Positions 12,689-18,365 of a DNA stretch of 18,365 nt are shown piece after piece; the first letter of the stretch is position 1, and the number at the start of each line of letters is the position of its first letter. This DNA is from Lysobacterales bacterium (GTDB lineage Bacteria > Pseudomonadota > Gammaproteobacteria > Xanthomonadales > Xanthomonadaceae), in assembly GCA_020442545.1 (NCBI GenBank), contig JAGRJX010000053.1, positions 2,563 through 20,927 on the forward strand, read 5' to 3'. The notes under the pieces are model-generated. The model ran no database searches. It was given only the letters and a program-made list of their open reading frames with translations, and was not told the origin of the DNA. The position numbers and the translations under genes were made by a program.

Positions 12689-14781
12689 TCGTCGGCTGCG
12701 TTCACGAGGGCGCCACGGCCCAGCGCACGGGTTTGCAGCAGATCGCGTCGCTTCCAGTCCTGCAACTGGACAAAGTCCACCGGCGTCTGGCCACGCAACG
12801 AATCGATGCCGGCAGCGGTCAGCTCGATCTGCTCGATGCGCTGGCGTCCTTCGTTCTTGGCCAGATACAGCGCCGCATCGGCCCAGCGGATGGCGTCATC
12901 CAGCGACGCCGGCCAGCCGTCCGCCAGCGGGCAGCGCACGAAGCCGCCGGAAACGCGAAGCCTGATGTCGGTGTCGTGCCAGCGCAGTGGTTCGTCCTCG
13001 ATCCCGGCGACCAGCCGTACGACGTCGCGTTCGACCGTCTGCGTCGTCTGCGGGTTCATCACCACGAGAAACTCCTCGCCGCCCCAGCGATAGATTTCGG
13101 CGTCGGCAGCCACGACTCCGCGGACGCGCGTCACCAGCGTCTTGAGCACCGCATCACCGGCTTCATGGCCGTGGCGGTCGTTGATGGCCTTGAAATGGTC
13201 GATGTCGAGCAGCAGCACGCCGGTGGAAGCATCCGTCCTGCGCGCCTCGCGAACCGCACGCTGCTGGAACTGGTAGCGGCTGAAGGCACCGGTCAGCGTG
13301 TCGAGGCGCGCCGCGTCCGACAGCTTGTCGCGTTCGCGACGGGCACGGCGGATGGCGAAGACCAGGAACGCGCTGGCGAGCGCCGCAAGCAGTGCCAGTA
13401 CCAGGGCCAGTGCCTTGCTCAGGCGTTCGGCGCGCAAACTGGCCTGCTGTGCGCGATTTTCGGCGGACAGCGCGCTCACCCGGTTCTCCAGCTCGCGTGC
13501 GCTCTGGTGCGCTTCCAGCTCGGCCAGGGTCCGCGCGCGCTCGTTGCGAAACAGATGTACCCATAGCGTCTGCTGGCGCTCCATCGCCTCCAGCGCCTGG
13601 ACGGGCAGTCCTTCCGCGCGCAGCGTGTCGACCTGACGTTCAAGGCCGTCGAGCACGTCGATCATCTGTCCCTTGGACTCGAAGAAGTCCAGCGCCCGCT
13701 GCATCAGTGCGCGACCTTCCTCGACCCGATCGAGCTGCATCAGTGCCTCGCCCCGCAGCACCCAGCTCTTGGCCAGGTAGTAGCTGTTCTCCTGTGCCTT
13801 GGCCTGTTCCTCGAGGCGATTGATGGCGACGATGGCGTCGTCCGGCGACGACATGGCCAGCAGCAGTTTGATGCGCGCCGTGCCCAGCCGCATCGCGGTG
13901 AACACCGACGGGTCGTCGAGGCTCAGCGTTTCCGCGCGACTGAGTGCGAGGTCGGCTTCCGGCAACTGGTTGCCTTGCATCAGGGCCATGGCGCGCGCCA
14001 TCAGCAGCGAGATGCGGTTCTGCAGCGGCAGCTCGTCGCCACCCAGCGCGAACGCGCGATCAACGTAGTCCAGTGCCGAATCCGGCAACTGCATGGCGTT
14101 GTAGAGTTCGGCGATGGTGCCGAGCCGGAACAGGCGAGCCCGAACGCTCCCCACCGGCAGTTTCTCCGCCCACTCCAGTGCCGCCAGTTGGTGGCGCAAC
14201 GCGCTGTCGAAGTTGCCGGCGTCGAAATACATGTTGCCGTAGCTGCGTTCCAGCGCCTCCATCACGTCCGGCGATGACTCCGAACTGAGCCGCGCGCGCA
14301 CCTCGTTGAGCTGGTCGATGTAGCGATTGATGTCGTCATCGACATGGCTCATGAAGATGCGGTTGATGTCCATCAGGTTGACGGTATCCGCGTCGCCGTT
14401 CACGTCGGCCAGTTCGCGCAGCGACTGCATGGCCGCCAGCGTGTCCTCATAGCCGCGTGACTCGTCGAGAACCACCAGGTCGGCGCGCAGGATTTCGCGG
14501 CGAAGCGGGTAGCTGGCGTCGCCCGCAGTCTGTGCTTCGATGGCGCGCAGGCGCTGCACGGCTGCCGCCGAGGTATCGCCGCTGCCTCGCAGCGCCTGCA
14601 GCTCGGCGATCAGGTGATCGTCCTGGTCCGCCTGCGCGGTCATCGGCAGCGATAGCGAAAGGGCCAGCAGCAGCGGAACGATCCACCGATGACGTTGTCG
14701 CGACAGGTGCGGGACTGTCCGGGCAGCGAGGATGGCGATCGGGCGCAATGACGATCCGGCGTCGGTTGGCGGAAACGACAT
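12676..14781 (-). CDS. Diguanylate cyclase with periplasmic TPR region
   Basis: A 701-residue c-di-GMP synthase. In order: a signal/anchor segment (about 33-51, IVPLLLALSLSLP), a long helical TPR-type region (about 55-400, with repeats such as FDSALRHQLAALEWAEKLP and YLAKSWVLRGEALMQLDRVE), a coiled coil (about 410-450), one transmembrane helix (about 453-475, LALVLALLAALASAFLVFA), and a GGDEF domain (about 490-655) with GGEEF at 567-571. DTLTGAFSRYQF and LDIDHFKAINDRHGHEAG indicate an active enzyme. The RxxD inhibitory site is absent (AADAEIYRW before GGEEF). A C-terminal tail of about 50 residues follows the domain. I chose the ATG at 14781 because a longer start at 14874 would run into the divergent phosphatase gene. 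TPR regions of this kind probably bind a periplasmic protein or peptide. Confidence 0.88.
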   Translation of the reverse strand: MSFPPTDAGSSLRPIAILAARTVPHLSRQRHRWIVPLLLALSLSLPMTAQADQDDHLIAELQALRGSGDTSAAAVQRLRAIEAQTAGDASYPLRREILRADLVVLDESRGYEDTLAAMQSLRELADVNGDADTVNLMDINRIFMSHVDDDINRYIDQLNEVRARLSSESSPDVMEALERSYGNMYFDAGNFDSALRHQLAALEWAEKLPVGSVRARLFRLGTIAELYNAMQLPDSALDYVDRAFALGGDELPLQNRISLLMARAMALMQGNQLPEADLALSRAETLSLDDPSVFTAMRLGTARIKLLLAMSSPDDAIVAINRLEEQAKAQENSYYLAKSWVLRGEALMQLDRVEEGRALMQRALDFFESKGQMIDVLDGLERQVDTLRAEGLPVQALEAMERQQTLWVHLFRNERARTLAELEAHQSARELENRVSALSAENRAQQASLRAERLSKALALVLALLAALASAFLVFAIRRARRERDKLSDAARLDTLTGAFSRYQFQQRAVREARRTDASTGVLLLDIDHFKAINDRHGHEAGDAVLKTLVTRVRGVVAADAEIYRWGGEEFLVVMNPQTTQTVERDVVRLVAGIEDEPLRWHDTDIRLRVSGGFVRCPLADGWPASLDDAIRWADAALYLAKNEGRQRIEQIELTAAGIDSLRGQTPVDFVQLQDWKRRDLLQTRALGRGALVNAADDHHD

Positions 14782-14861
14782 GGTAGCTCGGTAGCGCCGG
14801 TCCACCCAGCGTTGCCTTAGACTGCGGATTCGATCAGCATCGGGAATCGGAGTATGTGCGT

Positions 14862-15605
14862 ATGAGGTGTTCAAGCATCACGTTGTCCTGGCTGGCGACA
14901 TGGCTTGCGGGGATCGTTTTCCTGCCCCTGGCGATGGCCAGCCCCGGGATGAAGGAGTCGGCACCCGTCGCGCGAACGCTGGTGCTGGTTCGCCATGGGC
15001 AGTACCTCGAAGGTCCCGATGCGGACGAGACGCTTGGGCCCGGACTGTCCGCGCTTGGCATCGCACAGGCGCGGATGACCGGCTCCCGCCTGGCATCGTT
15101 TCCGGAGACCTTCGACGCGCTGTACGTCAGTCCGCTGCAGCGGGCGAAGGACACTGCCGCGAGCATTGGCGAAGCCATCGGCCGCAGCGATTTCAAGGTG
15201 CTGGACGATCTCACCGAATGCACGCCGCCCACGCGCCGCAAGGACATCATGGCGCGTCGCAAGCCGGACAGCCTGGCGGCGTGCACCGCACAGCTGGATC
15301 GGCTGTTTGCCGAACACTTCAAGCCGGCAGTCGGCAAACCACGGCGCGAACTGCTGGTCTGCCACGGCAACGTCATCCGCTACCTGGTGACCCGCGCCAT
15401 GGGCGTGGACACGCAATCCTGGCTGACCCTGTCGGTAGGCCACGCGAGCCTGACCACGATCCGGGTCAATCCCGACGGCAGCTACAAGCTGTTGGGCATC
15501 GGCGATACCGGCCACATCCCGCCGAACCTGAGCACGGCCGCCAGCGGCGATCCGGAAAAGCGCCTGGTGCCGGCTGTATTGCCGACGTCGGACGCGGCCG
15601 ACTGA
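14862..15605 (+). CDS. PGAM5-like histidine phosphatase, exported or membrane-anchored
   Basis: A 247-residue histidine phosphatase. Residues about 5-26 are a hydrophobic signal or anchor. The catalytic RHG motif is LVLVRHGQY (His45), followed by SPLQRAKDTA (90-99), the acid residue in LTECTPP (Glu119) and the second His in VCHGNVIRYLVTRAMG (His168). The order RHG, SPLQRA, TEC-PP, CHxNVIRY and finally LGIGDTGHIPP is closer to mitochondrial PGAM5 than to phosphoglycerate mutase or SixA. PGAM5 is a protein Ser/Thr/His phosphatase, so protein phosphatase activity is possible; the bacterial substrate is unknown. The ATG at 14862 has GGAG 9 bases upstream; an in-frame GTG at 14856 is too close to it. 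The acyltransferase gene follows after 21 bases. Confidence 0.85.
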   Translation: MRCSSITLSWLATWLAGIVFLPLAMASPGMKESAPVARTLVLVRHGQYLEGPDADETLGPGLSALGIAQARMTGSRLASFPETFDALYVSPLQRAKDTAASIGEAIGRSDFKVLDDLTECTPPTRRKDIMARRKPDSLAACTAQLDRLFAEHFKPAVGKPRRELLVCHGNVIRYLVTRAMGVDTQSWLTLSVGHASLTTIRVNPDGSYKLLGIGDTGHIPPNLSTAASGDPEKRLVPAVLPTSDAAD

Positions 15606-15626
15606 TCGGCTGATGGGCAAAGGCGC

Positions 15627-16370
15627 ATGATCGGACTACTGCGTACGCTCTGGCGTCTGCTGGCGATCATCGATCTGGTCCTGATCAGCCTGCCGCTCTA
15701 CCTGTTGTCCTGGCTGCCGTGGCGCGGCCGTCATCCGGTGGCGCGGCTGTTCCAGCGCTGGTGTCGCGCGATGGTCCGCGCGCTCGGTGTGGATCTGCGC
15801 CTGCACCAGCACCATCGCGACCCGCTGCCGGCGCGCTACATCCTGATCGCCAACCATCCATCGGCGTTCGAGGATGTCGGCATTCCGGCGCTGTTCGACG
15901 TGGTCAGCCTCGCCAAATGGGAGGTGCAGCACTGGTGGTTCGTCGGACGCATCGCCCGCGCGGCGGGGACGCTGTTCGTCCGGCGCGACGACGCCGACTC
16001 ACGCCGCGCCGCGCGCGAAGCGATGGTCACGGCGGTGCAGGGCGGCGTGAACCTGGCGCTGTATCCGGAAGGCGGCTGCAAGGGACGCCGGCTCTACCAC
16101 GAGTTCCGCTCCGGTGCTTTCGACGTGGCCATGCGCACCGGCGTGCCGATCCTGCCGGTGTTCCTGCACTACGAAGCGCAGGACGTGTTCGAGTGGCGCG
16201 ACCCGCAGACCCTGCTGCAGAAACTCTGGCACATCGGCACGGCGGTCAACAACCGCGCCAACTACCACGTCTTCGATCCCGTCGATCCGAAGGAATTCGC
16301 CGATCGCGATGCCTTTCGGGCTGCGGTTTACGCCCGCTACCGGGCGTGGGACGAGCGCTACCTGGGGTGA
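15627..16370 (+). CDS. PlsC-type 1-acyl-glycerophosphate acyltransferase family protein
   Basis: A 247-residue membrane-associated acyltransferase. Residues 8-31 are a hydrophobic anchor. Motif I is NHPSAFED (76-83); the catalytic His77 is present, but the residue five places on is Glu82, with Asp83 next, instead of the usual HX4D. Motif II is GTLFVRRDD (114-122), motif III YPEGGCKGR (146-154) and motif IV PILPVFLHY (about 176-184). Enzymes of this family transfer a fatty acyl group to lysophosphatidic acid or related lipids at the inner membrane; the Glu and the YPEGG variant suggest a substrate other than the housekeeping one. AAAGG lies just upstream of the ATG. The gene is probably cotranscribed with the phosphatase gene, and its last 13 bases overlap the end of the convergent peroxiredoxin gene. 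Confidence 0.83.
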   Translation: MIGLLRTLWRLLAIIDLVLISLPLYLLSWLPWRGRHPVARLFQRWCRAMVRALGVDLRLHQHHRDPLPARYILIANHPSAFEDVGIPALFDVVSLAKWEVQHWWFVGRIARAAGTLFVRRDDADSRRAAREAMVTAVQGGVNLALYPEGGCKGRRLYHEFRSGAFDVAMRTGVPILPVFLHYEAQDVFEWRDPQTLLQKLWHIGTAVNNRANYHVFDPVDPKEFADRDAFRAAVYARYRAWDERYLG

Positions 16371-16933
16371 CGCTGATCGGCCTTCGCCGGAGCGGATGTT
16401 TCCAGCGCCTTCACCCCTTCCAGCATTTCCTTCACGTGGTGCCTGGGGTCGAGTTCGGAATGGACGCGAGTGATGCCCCCGTCCTTGCTGATGACATAGG
16501 AGGTGCGGTTTGACCAGCCCGGTCGCAGCAGCCATTTGGCGTCGTAGGCTTCGGTGATTTTTCCGTCCGCGTCGGCGACCACCGGAAACTTGCCGCTGCA
16601 GTGTTCGGCTTCGCGCGAGAAGTCGGCGAGTTCATCGAGTTTGCCTGCGGTGACGCCGACCACGGTTGCCCCTGCGGCCTTGAATTCATCGACTGCCTCG
16701 GAGAACAGGCGGGCTTCGACGTTGCAGCCCGAGGTATGCGGTGCCGGGAAGAAATACAGCACGACCGTGCCGTTCTTCAGCGCATCGGAGAGGTGGTACT
16801 GAAACGCCTCGCCGGCAAGATAGGCGGTGGCGGTGAAGTCCGGTGCCGGGTCGCCTTGATCGAGTGCGGCCCTGGCCCCGCCACCGAAGGTGGCCACCGC
16901 GAAGACGAACACAAGCATGATCAGCTGCCGCAT
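16358..16933 (-). CDS. Exported peroxiredoxin (AhpC/TSA, BCP-like)
   Basis: A 191-residue thiol peroxidase. Residues 1-22 form a signal peptide (IMLVFVFAVATFG, cleavage near ARA). The peroxidatic Cys70 is in PAPHTSGCNVEA, matching the PxxxTxxC pattern; the conserved Arg is in NRTSYVI. A second cysteine, Cys112 in AEHCSGKFP, could be the resolving one; the BCP resolving Cys five residues after Cys70 is absent (Arg75). Unlike most BCP proteins it is secreted, so it should reduce hydroperoxides in the periplasm, where its own reductant is unclear. ATG 16933 has GGAG 6 bases upstream; the in-frame TTG at 16948 is less likely. It converges with the acyltransferase gene. Confidence 0.87.
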   Translation of the reverse strand: MRQLIMLVFVFAVATFGGGARAALDQGDPAPDFTATAYLAGEAFQYHLSDALKNGTVVLYFFPAPHTSGCNVEARLFSEAVDEFKAAGATVVGVTAGKLDELADFSREAEHCSGKFPVVADADGKITEAYDAKWLLRPGWSNRTSYVISKDGGITRVHSELDPRHHVKEMLEGVKALETSAPAKADQRHPR

Positions 16934-17069
16934 GGCGCTCTCCGTCAATAGGAATGCTGCAGTCTACGCAATTGCCGGCCCCGGTTGCATGACGCTAAAT
17001 CGGTCTCGGCTCCGTTGCATGTCAACGTGTAGGCTGGAGACGAATCACACCGGTTCCCGGAGGACGATG

Positions 17070-17966
17070 ATGAAAGCAGGTTCGTACTGGATGATGGCGA
17101 TGGCCGCCCTGTTGCCTGGCACAATGCCAGGCGCGCAGGCGGCCGATGGCGATGGGCAGGTAGTCGTTCAGGTGGAAACCCTTCCGCCTGTCAGTGACCG
17201 AACCGTGACTTTCGAGGGCCGGCCGGGCGGCACGCTGACGCTGGCTGGCGGCGGTCGCGGAAGCCTCGGGGTGGAGGCCAGCGAAGGCACTCTGACGTCG
17301 ACGATGAGTTCGATTGATCCACGCTTGACAGCGGCCGGCTACAAGTTGGTGCAGATTCGTTGTGATGATCTGGATAGCGCGAACGTCAGTACGGGTGACC
17401 TGGGAGCGCGGCGAGCAAGCTTTGCGGTCGACCGCGGAGAGAGCGTAACCTGCACCTTCCTGCTTGAGATGCGCGACGATGACGACCGGGGACCGGGTGA
17501 CAGCAGCCAGACGGACGGCGGCGACGGGGAACCGGGCGGAAGCAACCCGCCCGACGGCAGCAACCCGCCAGGCGGCGAGGAAGCCCCGGCCTGTACCTGC
17601 CCGAAGGAAGGTCGCTGGCGGGTCAACAACCACGTGGGCAGCATGATTTGCAGCGGCCCATTCAGCATGAACCTGCCGCTTGCGGCGGACAGCGACACCG
17701 GCAGGCTGATCGTCAATTCCGACTGCAGCAAGGTCCACGCTGACAGCATGGGAGACGATGAGGCCGACATTGACATGCTGCTGCAGCCGGACTGCAGCTG
17801 GAAGGGCAGCGTCGGTGGCGAACGCGACGGAATTCCGATGACCATCCATTTCCGCTGGAGCGTCGAGTCTGAAACGCGCATCACCGGCGATCTGTACTCC
17901 ACCGTGTCGCAGCAGGGGATGACCTGCAACATGAAGCGCACCTACGAGCTCGATTTCGAGGGTTGA
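17070..17966 (+). CDS. Exported two-domain cysteine-rich protein of unknown function
   Basis: A 298-residue exported protein. Residues 1-24 are a signal peptide ending PGAQA-A. Residues about 28-130 resemble the small beta-sandwich (prealbumin-like) domain often written as TFTL...GY.L.SI.CDD...A.F.V..GE.VTCTF; here GYKLVQIRCDDLDSANV and DRGESVTCTFLLEMRDD are visible. A linker of about 40 residues (131-170) is rich in Asp, Gly, Ser and Pro and holds the direct repeat GSNPPDGSNPPGG. The C-terminal region of about 125 residues starts with ACTCP and has six cysteines, ending GMTCNMKRTYELDFEG; I do not recognise it. GGAGG lies 6 bases upstream of the ATG at 17070 and 3 bases from the ATG at 17067, so either could start. 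It may be a surface or periplasmic binding protein stabilised by disulfides. Confidence 0.72.
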   Translation: MKAGSYWMMAMAALLPGTMPGAQAADGDGQVVVQVETLPPVSDRTVTFEGRPGGTLTLAGGGRGSLGVEASEGTLTSTMSSIDPRLTAAGYKLVQIRCDDLDSANVSTGDLGARRASFAVDRGESVTCTFLLEMRDDDDRGPGDSSQTDGGDGEPGGSNPPDGSNPPGGEEAPACTCPKEGRWRVNNHVGSMICSGPFSMNLPLAADSDTGRLIVNSDCSKVHADSMGDDEADIDMLLQPDCSWKGSVGGERDGIPMTIHFRWSVESETRITGDLYSTVSQQGMTCNMKRTYELDFEG

Positions 17967-17976
17967 GTGGCGCGAG

Positions 17977-18012
17977 AACGGCTTCCGCGCGGCTTGCCGG
18001 GCGGAAGCCGTT
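17977..18012 (+). promoter_or_regulatory. 12-bp hairpin directly upstream of the last gene
   Basis: AACGGCTTCCGC (17977-17988) and GCGGAAGCCGTT (18001-18012) form a perfect 12-bp stem with a 12-base loop. It ends 3 bases before the ATG at 18016. The purine run CGGAAG, the only Shine-Dalgarno-like sequence for that ATG, is inside the right arm. There is no T tract after the stem (ACC follows). It may be a terminator-type hairpin for the previous gene or a structure that controls translation of the next one. Confidence 0.6.
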
Positions 18013-18015
18013 ACC

Positions 18016-18365
18016 ATGCGCGCCATGGAAGCATCACAGGAAATCCTTCGGCAGGCGCTGGCGGCGCTTCGTGCCGGTGATCGCCGACGCGCGGCGGCGC
18101 TCTGTGACGCCGTACTGCGCGAGGAACCCGACCTTTTCGGCGCGCGTCATCTGCGCGGCATCGTCGCGCTGATGGCCGGCGACGCCGAAACGGCGATCGA
18201 GCATCTCCAGCAAGCCATTGCCATCGACCCGTCAATGGCGCCAGCGCATTACAACCTCGGCAACGCGCTGGCCGCCAGGGCGAGACACGCCGATGCCGTC
18301 GCCAGTTTCGACCGGGCCCTGGGCCTCAACGAGACGATGGCCGAAGCCTGGTGCAACCGCGGCAA
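18016..18365 (+). CDS. TPR protein, N-terminal part (runs off the window)
   Basis: An open frame from the ATG at 18016 continues to the window edge without a stop (116 complete codons). It is made of TPR repeats of about 34 residues: the first (about 12-41, ALAALRAGDRRRAAALCDAV), the second (RGIVALMAGDAETAIEHLQQ) and the third (PAHYNLGNALAARARHADAV) have the usual Gly, Ala and aromatic positions. No signal peptide is seen, so it is likely cytoplasmic or fused to a further domain. Proteins that start this way in related bacteria often end in a sulfotransferase or glycosyltransferase domain, but that part is outside the window. A second in-frame ATG at 18025 could be used instead. The hairpin just upstream overlaps its ribosome site. 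Confidence 0.75.
   Translation, partial: MRAMEASQEILRQALAALRAGDRRRAAALCDAVLREEPDLFGARHLRGIVALMAGDAETAIEHLQQAIAIDPSMAPAHYNLGNALAARARHADAVASFDRALGLNETMAEAWCNRG

Noticed and set aside
12424..13566. Long open frame on the + strand opposite the TPR-GGDEF cyclase
   Set aside because: Arg/Gln/His/Val-rich composition with no domain; the minus-strand frame carries the complete GGDEF domain.
17022..18026. 334-codon open frame on the minus strand at the right end
   Set aside because: Antisense to the exported cysteine-rich protein, which has a signal peptide and a strong ribosome site; the antisense product has no such features.
1..18365. Possible mobile island, phage or CRISPR content
   Set aside because: No transposase, integrase, attachment repeats or spaced repeat arrays; gene content and composition look like ordinary chromosome throughout.

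Overview
The window is high-GC bacterial chromosome, densely coded on both strands. There are no transposases, integrases, phage genes, tRNAs, rRNAs or CRISPR arrays. The gene content (periplasmic TPR plus GGDEF and 7TMR-DISM plus GGDEF cyclases, a DsbA-like thiol oxidase, YtrA-type GntR regulators with ABC-2 exporters) suggests a Gammaproteobacterium, probably near Xanthomonadales/Lysobacterales. That placement is inferred from family recognition, not from a marker gene.

Layout. 1-640: a REP-like hairpin at the edge, then a small exported TPR/coiled-coil protein. 742-3633: a TMEM175/DUF1211-type channel diverges from a GntR regulator, ABC ATPase and ABC-2 permease (cassette A, + strand). 3680-6215: a TrmY-type SPOUT methyltransferase (- strand), then a DsbA-like protein, a small exported protein of unknown function and a DUF3228 protein (+ strand). 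6352-9281: a 7TMR-DISM diguanylate cyclase (-) diverges from an M14-type zinc peptidase (+). 9306-12408: cassette B (- strand), a paralogous GntR, ATPase and permease set joined by ATGA overlaps, with an acyltransferase-3 gene added at the end. 12676-14781: a TPR-GGDEF diguanylate cyclase (-). 14862-16370: a PGAM5-like histidine phosphatase and a PlsC-type acyltransferase (+). 16358-16933: an exported peroxiredoxin (-) whose 3' end overlaps plsC. 17070-17966: an exported two-domain cysteine-rich protein (+). 18016 to the edge: a TPR protein that continues beyond the window.

The most coherent signal is the pair of GntR/ABC cassettes. Their regulators have nearly identical recognition helices. 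Each regulator gene is preceded by a promoter whose -10 box is embedded in an inverted repeat, and the two sites share GYATACTGTGY. In cassette A the -10 to ATG distance predicts a leaderless mRNA. I infer two autoregulated and possibly cross-regulated envelope exporters, with cassette B coupled to envelope acylation. Other points of interest are a TrmY family enzyme in a bacterium, a membrane-anchored or exported PGAM5-like phosphatase, two c-di-GMP synthases without the RxxD inhibitory site, and a 12-bp hairpin that hides the only Shine-Dalgarno-like sequence of the last gene.
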